Counted from the first letter of the stretch, positions 8,917-18,090 are shown. The stretch is DNA of 64,000 nt from Enterobacteriaceae bacterium UBA7338 (GCA_002480085.1 DKPJ01000014.1:124001-188000); one strand, 5' to 3'. A program made the numbers and translations. Notes: generated from the sequence alone by a model not told the origin.

Positions 8917-8937
8917 CAACTTAGTATAAAAAAGCAG
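8917..8937 (-). other. Lambda-type attB site, unoccupied
   Basis: TTAGTATAAAAAAGC at 8921-8935 is the exact complement of the 15-bp lambda core GCTTTTTTATACTAA. The surrounding 21-base BOB' site differs from E. coli attB at one base by my reading. The position, between ybhB and ybhC in the gal-bio interval, is the same as in E. coli. No phage genes flank it. Confidence 0.85.
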
Positions 8938-8979
8938 GCTTCATAACAACGTATTTAACTGTTAAGCCTGGAGTACCTC

Positions 8980-10263
8980 TTGAACACATTTTCGGTTTCC
9001 CGCCTGACGCTGGCCCTGGCTTTTGGCGTGACGCTGACTGCCTGCAGCTCAACGCCGCCGGATCAGCTTCCCTCCACGCAGGTCGCCCCGGGTACTGCGG
9101 CGCGCCCGGTGCTTTCCGCTAACGAAGCGCAGAATTTTGTCCCTGCTCGCTACTTTGCTTCAATGGATCAGAATGCAGCGCCGTGGAACCCGTCGGCTAT
9201 TCGTCTGCCTGCGCAGCCAAACTTCGTGGTTGGCCCGGCAGGCACGGCGGGTGTAACGCACACCACCATCCAGGCGGCGGTAGATGCAGCTATCAACAAG
9301 CACACCAGCGATCGCCAGTACATTGCCGTTCTGCCAGGTGAGTATGAAGGCACGGTATTTGTTCCGGCCGCGCCGGGCAGCCTGACCATTTACGGGACGG
9401 GTGACAAAGCGGCAGAGGTGAAGATTGGTCTGGCCGTGGACGCCGAAATGGATGGCAACAGCTGGCGTCGTCTGGTTAACCCAGGCGGAAAATATATGCC
9501 TGGCAAACCGGCGTGGTATATGTTCGACGCCTGCCAGCGCAAGGGCAGCGCCAGCGTGGGCGTGATGTGTTCAGCAATCTTCTGGTCGCAGAATAATGGC
9601 CTGCAGTTGCAGAACCTGACCATCGAGAACAACCTCGGCGACAGCGTTGATGCCGGTAACCATCAGGCCGTGGCCCTGCGCAGCGACGGCGACAAGGTGC
9701 AGATTAACAACGTTAATATTCTGGGCCGCCAGAACACCTTCTTCGTCACCAACAGCGGCGTGGATAACACCCTGCGTAACGATCGCCAGACCCGTACCCT
9801 GGTGACCAACAGCTACGTTGAGGGCGATGTGGATATCGTTGCAGGCCGTGGCGCGGTGGTATTTGATAACACCGATTTCCGCGTGGTGAACTCCCGCACC
9901 CAGCAGGAGGCCTACGTCTTCGCCCCGGCGACGCTCTCTAACATCTACTACGGTTTCCTTGCTACCAACAGCCGCTTTACCGCCTCCGGTGACGGCGTGG
10001 CCCAGCTCGGGCGTTCCATGGACGTAGATCAGGCGACCAACGGCCAGGTAGTGATCCGCGACAGCGTGATTAACGAAGGCTTTAACATGGCGAAACCCTG
10101 GGGCGATGCCGCCGTCTCTAAACGTCCGTTCTCCGGCAACACCGGCGCGGTGGATGACAAAGGCAACGTCACGCGTGAACTGAACGACGCCAGCTTCAAC
10201 CGCATGTGGGAGTTCAACAACCGCGGCGTAGGCAGCCAGGTCGTCGCGACTCCGAAGCAGTAA
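8980..10263 (+). CDS. ybhC: YbhC, outer-membrane lipoprotein of the pectinesterase family
   Basis: Acyl-CoA thioester hydrolase-like/pectinesterase-family beta-helix lipoprotein; true substrate uncertain. The signal peptide ends in the lipobox LTAC with Cys22 as the lipidated residue. Ser follows at +2, consistent with outer-membrane sorting. Length 427 equals the E. coli protein. The start codon is TTG (8980), preceded by CCTGGAG at 8967-8973. QNLTIEN and GDVDIVAGRGAVVF are pectinesterase-type beta-helix strands. Confidence 0.93.
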   Translation: MNTFSVSRLTLALAFGVTLTACSSTPPDQLPSTQVAPGTAARPVLSANEAQNFVPARYFASMDQNAAPWNPSAIRLPAQPNFVVGPAGTAGVTHTTIQAAVDAAINKHTSDRQYIAVLPGEYEGTVFVPAAPGSLTIYGTGDKAAEVKIGLAVDAEMDGNSWRRLVNPGGKYMPGKPAWYMFDACQRKGSASVGVMCSAIFWSQNNGLQLQNLTIENNLGDSVDAGNHQAVALRSDGDKVQINNVNILGRQNTFFVTNSGVDNTLRNDRQTRTLVTNSYVEGDVDIVAGRGAVVFDNTDFRVVNSRTQQEAYVFAPATLSNIYYGFLATNSRFTASGDGVAQLGRSMDVDQATNGQVVIRDSVINEGFNMAKPWGDAAVSKRPFSGNTGAVDDKGNVTRELNDASFNRMWEFNNRGVGSQVVATPKQ

Positions 10264-10274
10264 CCCGCTTTAAA

Positions 10275-10304
10275 GCCCGGCAGCGCGACGCCTGCCGGGC
10301 CTAC
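10275..10304. repeat. REP-like palindrome after ybhC
   Basis: GCCCGGCAG (10275-10283) and CTGCCGGGC (10292-10300) form a GC-rich hairpin followed by CTAC, typical of enterobacterial REP units in 3' regions. Confidence 0.7.
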
Positions 10305-10344
10305 TCTAGCCTGAACGTAACCTCTCCCACTTCTATCATCTTAG

Positions 10345-10394
10345 ATATTGCACCTCGTGTAACATCGATCTAGAATATTACACGTCATGTAACA
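10345..10394. promoter_or_regulatory. higBA promoter with two tandem HigA operators
   Basis: Two 20-base near-repeats (10345-10364 and 10375-10394; 17 of 20 identical) lie exactly 30 bases apart. Each has TTRCA/TGTAA inverted arms. A sigma-70 promoter fits between them: TTGCAC at 10348-10353, 17-base spacer, TAGAAT at 10371-10376. One operator covers the -35 and the other starts at the -10, the layout expected for autorepression by HigA. Confidence 0.75.
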
Positions 10395-10405
10395 GGGATA
10401 GGATC

Positions 10406-10684
10406 ATGATCAAGTCATTCAAACACAAAGGGCTGAAAAAACTTTTTGAAAAAGGGATTGTTTCTGGGATTCCAGCACAGGATGCTGAGCGAATTAATGA
10501 CCGCCTGCAGGCTATCGACGCGGCAAACGAGATTGGCGAGCTGAACCGTCAGATCTATAAGCTGCACCCGTTGAAAGGGGAGCGCGAGGGTTACTGGTCA
10601 ATTACAGTACGGGCAAACTGGCGTATCACATTTCAATTTATTAACGGGGATGCGTACATTTTGAATTATGAGGATTATCACTAA
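10406..10684 (+). CDS. higB: HigB-type toxin (RelE/HigB fold mRNA interferase)
   Basis: A 92-residue toxin of the HigB/plasmid-maintenance-killer family, expected to cleave ribosome-bound mRNA. Family signs are the IYKLHPLKGEREGYWSI segment and the basic strand VRANWRITFQF near residues 68-78. Toxin precedes antitoxin, the order usual for higBA, and its TAA overlaps the higA ATG by one base. It lies in an accessory interval between ybhC and pgl. Confidence 0.88.
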   Translation: MIKSFKHKGLKKLFEKGIVSGIPAQDAERINDRLQAIDAANEIGELNRQIYKLHPLKGEREGYWSITVRANWRITFQFINGDAYILNYEDYH

Positions 10685-10998
10685 TGAGACAGTTTAAAAT
10701 TTCCCATCCGGGCGAGATTATCGCCAGAGAGTTGGAGGATATGGGCATTAGTGGTCGTCGTTTTGCACTTAATATCGGCGTAACGCCAGCTACGGTATCG
10801 CGTTTTCTTGCCGGTAAAACGGCCATCACCCCCTCGTTGGCAATTCGTATTGCGGCCGCGCTGGGCAGTACGCCTGAATTCTGGCTGCGCCTGCAGAGTG
10901 CTTACGATCTTCGACAGCTCGAAAATCAGATCGATACATCCGGAATCGTCATGTACGGCGACAGAAATAAAGAATCGGCAATAAACTCAAACCATTAA
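10684..10998 (+). CDS. higA: HigA-type antitoxin (XRE family)
   Basis: A 104-residue antitoxin with a helix-turn-helix of the XRE/HigA type: ISGRRFALNIGVTPATVSRFLAG, then the HigA hallmark PSLAIRIAAALGSTPEFWLRLQ. It should neutralise HigB and repress the operon at the tandem operators upstream. The C-terminal tail (GDRNKESAINSNH) is polar and probably disordered. Confidence 0.88.
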   Translation: MRQFKISHPGEIIARELEDMGISGRRFALNIGVTPATVSRFLAGKTAITPSLAIRIAAALGSTPEFWLRLQSAYDLRQLENQIDTSGIVMYGDRNKESAINSNH

Positions 10999-11085
10999 AC
11001 CGGGCCTACTCACTGCCACATTTGCTATCGTTCCTGGCGTTGACTATTGTGATTAGGATATCCCTTCGCAGGCGTGAGGCGCACC

Positions 11086-13533
11086 ATGAGCTCAGCGTTT
11101 GAACACGATGTCGTCCGCAACTTAATCTACCGCCAGGGGCGCTACCCTGATATCGCCACGCCCGAAGACTGGTACCGGGCGCTCGCCTTTACCGTCAGGG
11201 ATCGCATGCTGGCGCGGTGGACCGCCTCCATCAAAAATTATGCGGTCCATCAGGTGAAGGTGGTCTGCTACCTCTCCGCAGAGTTTCTGATTGGCCCTCA
11301 GCTTGGCTCCAACCTGTTAAGCCTCGATCTTGAGGGCGAGGCGCGTGACGCCATGCGCACCCTCGGCCAGGATCTCGATACGCTGCTGGCGGTGGAAGAG
11401 GAGCCGGGGCTGGGCAACGGCGGACTTGGCCGTCTGGCGGCCTGCTATCTTGACTCCCTCGCCACGCTGGAGATCCCGGCCATTGGCTACGGTATCCGCT
11501 ATGAGTTCGGCATTTTCGATCAGGAGATTGTTGACGGCTGGCAGGTCGAGCGTACCGACAAGTGGTTGAGGATGGGTACCCCCTGGGAGATAGTCCGCCC
11601 CGACGTCTGCTTCTGCGTTAACTTTGGTGGCTCCACCCAGATGCAGACCGATGAGCGCGGACGGCTGCGGGTGCAGTGGACCCCGGCGCGGCAGGTCAAA
11701 GGCGTGGCCTATGACGTCCCGGTCCAGGGCTATCGGGTCAACACCTGCAACGTGCTGCGGCTCTGGAAGAGCGAGGCGATTGAGACCTTTGATCTCGACG
11801 ATTTCAACGCCGGAGACTACTACCAGGCGGTTGAGGAGAAGATGGTCTCCGAGACCCTCTCCAAGATCCTCTATCCTAACGATGAGCCGGAGGCGGGCAA
11901 ACGCTTGCGCCTTGCCCAGCAGTACTTCTTTGTCTCCTGTTCGCTGCAGGACATGCTGCGCCTGATGGACGCCAGCCACACGCCGGTTCAGCGCTTTGCC
12001 GATCGTTTTGCCGCCCAGCTCAACGACACCCACCCCTCCATTGCCGTTGCCGAGCTAATGCGCCTGCTGGTGGATGAGCGCCTGCTGCCGTGGGAGGATG
12101 CCTGGATCATCACCCGCCGCACCTTCGCCTATACCAACCATACCCTGCTGCCCGAAGCGCTTGAGACGTGGGGCCTGCCGCTGATGCAGAGCATGCTTCC
12201 GCGGCTGGTAGAGATTATCTTTGAGATCAACAAGCGGCTGCTGGAGGAGGTTCGGCGAGCCTACCCTGGCGATGAGGAGCGGGTAGCACGCATGTCGCTG
12301 ATCGATGAGCAAGGCAGCAAACGCGTGCGCATGGCTAACCTCGCCACGGTAGGCAGCCACCGGATCAACGGCGTGGCGGCCCTGCACTCGGATCTGCTCC
12401 GGGAGACCATTCTTCGCGACTTTGCCGAGATGTTTCCCGAACGTTTTCTTAACGTCACTAACGGCGTCACGCCCCGGCGTTTTTTAATGTTGAGCAATCC
12501 GAGCCTGGCGGAGCTGATTGATAAGGCTATTGGTCTTGCCTGGCGCACGGATCTTACCCGCCTTGAGGCATTGACGGCCCATGCCGAGGATCCAGCATTC
12601 CGCAAGGCCTGGCGCGCCATCAAACGCGAGAACAAGGCGGTGCTGGCGGATCGCATCCAGCAGCGGTTAGGGATCGCCGTCTCGCCGGATATGCTGTTTG
12701 ATATCCAGGTCAAACGCATTCACGAATATAAACGCCAGCATCTTAACGTACTCTACATCATCAGCCTCTACCGTCGGCTGTGCCGGGATCCGTCCGTGAA
12801 GATCGCCCCGCGCTGCTTTATCTTTGGTGGCAAAGCCGCACCCGGCTACACGATGGCGAAGCTGATGATCCGCCTGATTACCGGCGTGGCGGAAGTGGTC
12901 AATAACGATCCGGCGATTAACCACCGGATCAAGGTTCTATTCTGGCCCGATTTCAACGTGCAGAACGCCCAGACGATCTATCCGGCGGCGGATCTCTCCG
13001 AGCAGATCTCGCTGGCGGGAAAAGAGGCCTCGGGCACCGGCAACATGAAGTTTATGATGAACGGCGCGCTAACCATCGGCACGCTCGACGGGGCCAACAT
13101 TGAAATTCGTCAGCAGGCGGGGGAGGAGAACTTTTTCCTCTTTGGCATGAACGCCGAGCAGGCGGAGGCGCTGAAGAGCAAGGGGTACCAGCCTGCGGGC
13201 TACGCGGAAGAGAATGTGGATCTGCGTGACGCGCTGGAGCAGATCGACCAGGGGCGCTTCTCGCGCGGCAACAGAGAGATGTTCCGTCCCCTGCTCGACA
13301 ATCTGCTGTATGACGATCCGTTCCTCGTGCTGGCAGATTTTGCCGACTATGCGGCCTGCCAGCAGCGGGTCAACGACGCCTGGCACGATGAAGAGCAGTG
13401 GACGCGAATGTCGATTCTTAACACCGCCCGCTCCGGGATGTTCTCTGCGGATCGGGCGATTAAAGAGTACTGCGAGCGGATCTGGCAGGCGACCCCGGAA
13501 GATATCGACCTCACCGATTTTGAAGATTTGTAG
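11086..13533 (+). CDS. Glycogen/starch/alpha-glucan phosphorylase, accessory
   Basis: Family GT35 phosphorylase that releases glucose 1-phosphate from alpha-1,4-glucans. It has 815 residues from the ATG at 11086, chosen because GTGAGG ends 6 bases upstream; a GTG at 11074 is possible but lacks a spaced ribosome site. The PLP site GTGNMKFMMNGALTIGTLDG carries the cofactor lysine at about residue 655, and GNGGLGRLAACYLDS is the phosphorylase N-domain motif. It is not in a glg or mal cluster and stands alone next to higBA and pgl, so it is an extra phosphorylase whose substrate I cannot tell. Confidence 0.9.
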   Translation: MSSAFEHDVVRNLIYRQGRYPDIATPEDWYRALAFTVRDRMLARWTASIKNYAVHQVKVVCYLSAEFLIGPQLGSNLLSLDLEGEARDAMRTLGQDLDTLLAVEEEPGLGNGGLGRLAACYLDSLATLEIPAIGYGIRYEFGIFDQEIVDGWQVERTDKWLRMGTPWEIVRPDVCFCVNFGGSTQMQTDERGRLRVQWTPARQVKGVAYDVPVQGYRVNTCNVLRLWKSEAIETFDLDDFNAGDYYQAVEEKMVSETLSKILYPNDEPEAGKRLRLAQQYFFVSCSLQDMLRLMDASHTPVQRFADRFAAQLNDTHPSIAVAELMRLLVDERLLPWEDAWIITRRTFAYTNHTLLPEALETWGLPLMQSMLPRLVEIIFEINKRLLEEVRRAYPGDEERVARMSLIDEQGSKRVRMANLATVGSHRINGVAALHSDLLRETILRDFAEMFPERFLNVTNGVTPRRFLMLSNPSLAELIDKAIGLAWRTDLTRLEALTAHAEDPAFRKAWRAIKRENKAVLADRIQQRLGIAVSPDMLFDIQVKRIHEYKRQHLNVLYIISLYRRLCRDPSVKIAPRCFIFGGKAAPGYTMAKLMIRLITGVAEVVNNDPAINHRIKVLFWPDFNVQNAQTIYPAADLSEQISLAGKEASGTGNMKFMMNGALTIGTLDGANIEIRQQAGEENFFLFGMNAEQAEALKSKGYQPAGYAEENVDLRDALEQIDQGRFSRGNREMFRPLLDNLLYDDPFLVLADFADYAACQQRVNDAWHDEEQWTRMSILNTARSGMFSADRAIKEYCERIWQATPEDIDLTDFEDL

Positions 13534-13562
13534 GCCGGGCAAGGCGAGGCCGCCGCCCGGCG
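13531..13562. repeat. REP-like palindrome between convergent genes
   Basis: GCCGGGC (13534-13540) and GCCCGGC (13555-13561) enclose a GC-rich loop in the 45-base gap between the phosphorylase stop and the pgl stop. Confidence 0.65.
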
Positions 13563-13578
13563 TTACGCTGCTAACACA

Positions 13579-14574
13579 TTAGTGCGCGTGCACCACCACC
13601 CACATCGGTCCCTGCCCAACGGCATAGCGGCCTTTCTCTTCCAGCAGGCCCTGCTCGCCCTGGATCGCGTACAGCGCGATATGGTGTGACTTCTGCCCCG
13701 CTGCAATCAGGTACTTACCGCTGTGGTCGATATTGAAGCCGCGCGGCTGGGTTTCGGTGGGCTGGAAGCCCTCCACGGCCAGCACGCTGCCATCTTCCGA
13801 GACGCTAAAGATGGTCACGATGCTGGCGGTACGGTCGCAGGTGTAGAGGTGACGCCCGTCCGGCGTAATATGAATGTCTGCCGCCCAGCGGGTATCGGCG
13901 AAATCAGCAGGCATCATATCCAGAGTCTGCACGCACTCTACCTGGCCGTGGGCGTTGCTGAGCTGCCATACGTCTACCGAGCCGTTGAGTTCGTTAACGC
14001 AGTAGGCGTACTGCTGGTTCGGATGGAACGCCATATGGCGTGGACCTGCCCCTTCAACGGTGGTCACTTCAGCCGGGGTCTGCGCGGTGAGCTGGCCATC
14101 ATCGCCAAGCGTAAACAGGCAGATGCGATCCTGCTTCAGCGCCGGAACCCACAGGGTGCGGTTATCCGGCGAAATATTGGCCGAGTGGCACCCTTCCAGC
14201 CCCTCTACCAGGGTAGTCACTTCACCCGGCAGGCCGTCGTTAAGCGGGGTGACGCTGACGCTGCCCGCGTTATAGGAGGCGGTAAAGATAAAGCGGCCCT
14301 GGCGATCGGTGGAGATATGCGTCGGGCTGCCCGACAGCGGCGCTTCTGCGGTAAAGGTCAGCGCGCCATCTTCCGGTGCGATGCGGTAGGCCAGCACGCG
14401 AAACTCCGGGCGCACGCCAACATAGAGAAAGCGCTTGTCTGGGCTAACCACCATCGGCTGCACCTGACCCGGCACGTCAACGACCTGCACCAGGGTCAGC
14501 GTACCTTCGTCATTCAGACGCCAGACGTGGATCTGCTGGCTCTCGGGGCTGGCGGTATAAACGGTTTGCTGCAT
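13579..14574 (-). CDS. pgl: 6-phosphogluconolactonase (beta-propeller type)
   Basis: Hydrolyses 6-phosphogluconolactone in the oxidative pentose phosphate pathway. I place the start at 14574 (MQQTVYTASPESQQIHVW), giving 331 residues as in E. coli Pgl/YbhE; longer in-frame starts have no family support. Seven-bladed propeller repeats such as DNRTLWVPALKQDRICLF and DGRHLYTCDRTAS are seen. It ends convergently with the phosphorylase gene. Confidence 0.96.
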   Translation of the reverse strand: MQQTVYTASPESQQIHVWRLNDEGTLTLVQVVDVPGQVQPMVVSPDKRFLYVGVRPEFRVLAYRIAPEDGALTFTAEAPLSGSPTHISTDRQGRFIFTASYNAGSVSVTPLNDGLPGEVTTLVEGLEGCHSANISPDNRTLWVPALKQDRICLFTLGDDGQLTAQTPAEVTTVEGAGPRHMAFHPNQQYAYCVNELNGSVDVWQLSNAHGQVECVQTLDMMPADFADTRWAADIHITPDGRHLYTCDRTASIVTIFSVSEDGSVLAVEGFQPTETQPRGFNIDHSGKYLIAAGQKSHHIALYAIQGEQGLLEEKGRYAVGQGPMWVVVHAH

Positions 14575-14727
14575 AGATTCTCCTTGATCGCAAAAGCAGT
14601 GAAATAAATAACCACGATAGTCTTTTTTAGCGGCGAATGCTGTATTTCTGCCCAACGTTTTGCCGGGCCATCATGCCGGTGTACCATGCGTAACGAGTTG
14701 AATTTCATTCTCTACCTGGAACACGAC

Positions 14728-15546
14728 ATGACCTCGCGAGTTATTGCACTGGATTTAGACGGCACGCTGCTGACCCCCACAAAGACCCTGCTCCCCTCTT
14801 CGCTTCAGGCGCTGGCGCGCGCCAGGGAAGCGGGCTTCACGCCGATCATTGTGACCGGCCGGCACCATGTTGCCATCCATCCTTTTTATCAGGCACTGGC
14901 GCTCGATACACCTGCAATTTGCTGTAACGGCACCTACTTGTATGATTATCAGGCAAAAAAGGTCTTAGAGGCGGATCCGCTTCCGGTTGCCCAGGCGCTG
15001 CAACTGATTGATATGCTCAATGAGCATCAGGTTCATGCGCTGATGTACGTGGATAATGAGATGGTGTACGAGACGCCGACCGGGCATGTGCTTCGCACCC
15101 GCAACTGGGCGCAGTCGCTGCCGCCGGAGCAGCGCCCGGTCTTTACCCAGGTCGATTCGCTGGCGCAGACCGCTCGCGAGGTGAACGCCATCTGGAAGTT
15201 TGCCCTTACCGATGAGAACAGCGCCAAACTCAACGCCTTCGCCCTTGAGGTAGAGCAGCAGCTGGGCCTGGAGTGCGAGCGCTCCTGGCACGATCAGGTC
15301 GATATCGCCCGCCAGGGCAACAGTAAAGGCAAGCGTCTCGCTCAGTGGGTGGCCTCACAGGGGCTGTCGATGGAGGACGTGGTGGCCTTTGGCGATAACT
15401 TTAACGACATCAGCATGCTGCAGGCCGCGGGCATCGGCGTCGCGATGGGTAACGCGGCGGATGAGATGAAAGCCCACGCCGATGTGGTGATTGGCGACAA
15501 TACCACCGATACCATCGCCGAGTTTATCTACACCCGCCTGCTGTAA
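14728..15546 (+). CDS. ybhA: YbhA, HAD-family sugar phosphatase (pyridoxal phosphatase)
   Basis: Cof-type HAD phosphatase; the E. coli protein acts on PLP and several sugar phosphates. Motif I DLDGTLLTP (residues 8-16) supplies the nucleophile Asp, motif II is IIVTGR, Lys lies in SKGKRL and motif IV is FGDNFNDISML. Length 272 from the ATG at 14728. It is divergent from pgl, and its stop abuts the modC stop with no gap. Confidence 0.95.
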   Translation: MTSRVIALDLDGTLLTPTKTLLPSSLQALARAREAGFTPIIVTGRHHVAIHPFYQALALDTPAICCNGTYLYDYQAKKVLEADPLPVAQALQLIDMLNEHQVHALMYVDNEMVYETPTGHVLRTRNWAQSLPPEQRPVFTQVDSLAQTAREVNAIWKFALTDENSAKLNAFALEVEQQLGLECERSWHDQVDIARQGNSKGKRLAQWVASQGLSMEDVVAFGDNFNDISMLQAAGIGVAMGNAADEMKAHADVVIGDNTTDTIAEFIYTRLL

Positions 15547-16605
15547 TCAGGTAGCGATCGAGACGCTCTTGATCTGGGCATAGAGCCACAGGCCAGGCTT
15601 GATGCCCAGCTCATCCCTGGCCCACGGGCTGATGCGCGCCCAGAGCGTGCGGCTGCCCACCTCCAGCTGGACCTCGACCTGGCCCTGGTCGTCGTAGCAC
15701 TGGGCTACCTTCGCCCGCAGGATATTGCGGATGCTGCTGTGGACCGGCGGCTGCAGTACCAGCGAGACATCCGAGGCCTGAATACGGATGCGCAGCGCGG
15801 TCTGTAGCGGGCTGTCGATTTTATTCACCCACAGATGCTGATCGCCCAGCGCCAGCGCGGTCATGGCGTAGTGCGGATGGTGCTCCAGCACGCTCACCTT
15901 CAGCACGCTGCTCTGCTGCTCCGGCGGCAGCCACGGGTTCATTACCCGGCTGCCCCAGATCTCCTCCAGATTACCAAAGGCCTTCACCTCCCCGGCCTCC
16001 AGCACCATCACCTTATCGGCAAGATGGAGGATCTCATCCAGCGAGTGGCTGACGTAGAGCATCGGGATGTTGATCTCCCGCGCCAGCCGTTGCAGATAGG
16101 GCAGCAGCTCACGTTTGCGGGGGATATCCAGCGAGGCCAGCGGCTCGTCGAGCAGCAGCAGCTCAGGGGCGGTAAGCAGCGCCCGGCCAATCGCCACCCG
16201 CTGCTTCTCGCCGCCGGAGAGGCTTCCCGGCAGCCGGTCGAGCAGTGGCTCGATGCCCAGCAGAGCCACCAGCCTGGCAAACTGTCCGGCCATGCTCTTT
16301 GCCATGCCGTAGCGCAGGTTGCCGCGCACCTTATAGTGGGGGAAGAGGCGCGCATCCTGGAAGACGTAGCCAATTCGCCGCTTCTCCGGCGGCAGGCAGA
16401 TGTTTTTTTCGGTATCGTTCAGCACCCGGTCATTAAGCACGATGCGCCCCTGCTGCGGGCGCGTCAGGCCGCCGACGGCGTTAATCAGCGAGGTTTTCCC
16501 CGCCCCGGAGACGCCAAAAATGGCGGTGATGCCGCTGGCGGGCAAATTCGCCTCGACGTGCAGCCGGTGCGTGCCCAACGTCTGGGTAAAATCGAGTTCC
16601 AGCAT
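15547..16605 (-). CDS. modC: Molybdate ABC transporter ATP-binding protein
   Basis: ATPase of the high-affinity molybdate importer. Walker A GVSGAGKT is at residues 31-38, the signature LSGGEKQRVA and Walker B LLLLDEP follow, and the last 60 or so residues form a Mop domain that senses molybdate. Length 352 matches the family. Third gene of modABC, 3 bases after modB. Confidence 0.97.
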   Translation of the reverse strand: MLELDFTQTLGTHRLHVEANLPASGITAIFGVSGAGKTSLINAVGGLTRPQQGRIVLNDRVLNDTEKNICLPPEKRRIGYVFQDARLFPHYKVRGNLRYGMAKSMAGQFARLVALLGIEPLLDRLPGSLSGGEKQRVAIGRALLTAPELLLLDEPLASLDIPRKRELLPYLQRLAREINIPMLYVSHSLDEILHLADKVMVLEAGEVKAFGNLEEIWGSRVMNPWLPPEQQSSVLKVSVLEHHPHYAMTALALGDQHLWVNKIDSPLQTALRIRIQASDVSLVLQPPVHSSIRNILRAKVAQCYDDQGQVEVQLEVGSRTLWARISPWARDELGIKPGLWLYAQIKSVSIAT

Positions 16606-16608
16606 GGT

Positions 16609-17298
16609 CTACCTCCCCGTCCGCTCGCGGCTGATCCGCGCCAGCCACTCGGACACCAGCAGCGAAATCAGCGCCAGCACAATCGAAATCAGGCACAGCC
16701 GCGCCGCCGCGCTTTCGCCGCCGGGGGTCTGGATCAGGGTGTACATCGCCGACGGAATGGTGCGCGTTTCGCCGGGAATGTTGGAAACGAAGGTGATGGT
16801 GGCACCAAACTCGCCAAGGGAGCGGGCGAAGGCCAGCACCGTCCCGACGATGATCCCCGGCAGGGTCAGCGGCAGCGTAATGGTCATAAAGACCCGCCAG
16901 CGCCCGGCCCCGAGGGTGCGCGCCGCCTGCTCCAGCTTAAGGTCAACCCCCTCCAGCGCCAGACGGATAGCCCGCACCATGAGCGGGAACGACATCACCG
17001 CCGCCGCCAGCACCGCGCCGCGCCAGCTAAAGGCAAAGGTCAGGCCGAACCAGTCGTAGAGCCACTCGCCGATAAAGCCCCGGCGGCCCATCGCAATGAG
17101 CAGCAGGTAGCCCACCACCACCGGGGGCAAAACAAGGGGGAGATGGAGCAGACTGTCGAGCAGGGCTTTGCCCGGAAAGGTACAGCGTACCAGCAGCCAG
17201 GCAAAGAAGATCCCAAAGGGCAAGCTGAAGAGGACAGCCAGGGAGGAGACTTTCAGGCTCAGCAATACCGCCTGCCATTCGGGATCGGTCAATATCAT
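16609..17298 (-). CDS. modB: Molybdate ABC transporter permease
   Basis: Inner-membrane permease with hydrophobic helices throughout its 229 residues. The ABC-coupling EAA loop is seen as EQAARTLGAGRWRVFMTITLPLTLPGI. Its start overlaps the end of modA by 4 bases, so the two are translationally coupled. Confidence 0.97.
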   Translation of the reverse strand: MILTDPEWQAVLLSLKVSSLAVLFSLPFGIFFAWLLVRCTFPGKALLDSLLHLPLVLPPVVVGYLLLIAMGRRGFIGEWLYDWFGLTFAFSWRGAVLAAAVMSFPLMVRAIRLALEGVDLKLEQAARTLGAGRWRVFMTITLPLTLPGIIVGTVLAFARSLGEFGATITFVSNIPGETRTIPSAMYTLIQTPGGESAAARLCLISIVLALISLLVSEWLARISRERTGR

Positions 17299-18071
17299 TC
17301 GTGCGTCGTAAATCCGTAACGTTTAAAGATCTCAGAAGCCTGCGGGCCTTTCAGATAGTCATAAAACGCGCTAACCGTGGCGTTTTTATGCCCATCGACG
17401 ATCGCCAGCGGGTATTCCACTTTTTTATGCGAATCTTCCGGGAAGGTGCCGACTACCTTCACGCCCTTGCTGGCTACCGCATCAGAGCCGTAGACGATGC
17501 CCAGCGGGGCTTCATTGCGCTCCACCAGCGCCAGCGCGCCACGCACGTCCTCTGCCGGGGCAAGCTTCGGCGACAGGGTCTCCCACGCCCCCAGCTTCCG
17601 TAACGCCTCTTTGGCGTAGATGCCCGCCGGAACATGCTCAGGATCGCCCACGGCCAGACGGCCACCCTTCAGCAGGCTGGTCCAGTTGGTTTTATCATTA
17701 ATAGCGATCTCACCCTGGGCGCTCGCTTTTGGCGCGACCACCACCAGGCTATTGCCAAGCAGCGTTTCACGGCTGGCGGTATCCATCGCTTTCTTCTCTA
17801 CCGCGTAGTCCATCCACTTCTGATCGGCAGAGATAAAGAGATCGGCAGGCGCACCGGCCTCAATCTGGCGGGCCAGCGTTGAGGAGGAGGCAAACGACGA
17901 GACGACCTTAACCTTTTTCTCTTTCGTATAGGCGGTAGCGATATCCTGCATTGCATTGGTCAGCGATGCCGCGGCAAATACCGTGATCTTTCCCTCGTCC
18001 GCCAGGGCGTGGCCCGCGAGTGAAAGGGTTAATGTCGCACCTGCTAAAAAGCGTAATCCCGAACGTGCCAT
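17295..18071 (-). CDS. modA: Molybdate ABC transporter periplasmic binding protein
   Basis: Periplasmic molybdate/tungstate receptor of 258 residues with a signal peptide (FLAGATLTLSLAGHALA) cleaved before DEGKITVFAAASLT, the conserved mature N-terminus. Ser residues of AAASL and SSFASSSTL are the oxyanion ligands in the family. First gene of the operon, with a ModE box upstream. Confidence 0.97.
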   Translation of the reverse strand: MARSGLRFLAGATLTLSLAGHALADEGKITVFAAASLTNAMQDIATAYTKEKKVKVVSSFASSSTLARQIEAGAPADLFISADQKWMDYAVEKKAMDTASRETLLGNSLVVVAPKASAQGEIAINDKTNWTSLLKGGRLAVGDPEHVPAGIYAKEALRKLGAWETLSPKLAPAEDVRGALALVERNEAPLGIVYGSDAVASKGVKVVGTFPEDSHKKVEYPLAIVDGHKNATVSAFYDYLKGPQASEIFKRYGFTTHE

Positions 18072-18090
18072 ATCTGACTCCTGTGAGTAA

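Noticed and set aside
8869..8979. A prophage or its remnant at the lambda attB
   Set aside because: Only the attachment site is present; ybhB and ybhC flank it directly with no integrase or phage genes.
15835..17319. Long open frame antisense to modC and modB, Gln/Arg-rich
   Set aside because: Biased composition and full overlap with two certain genes.
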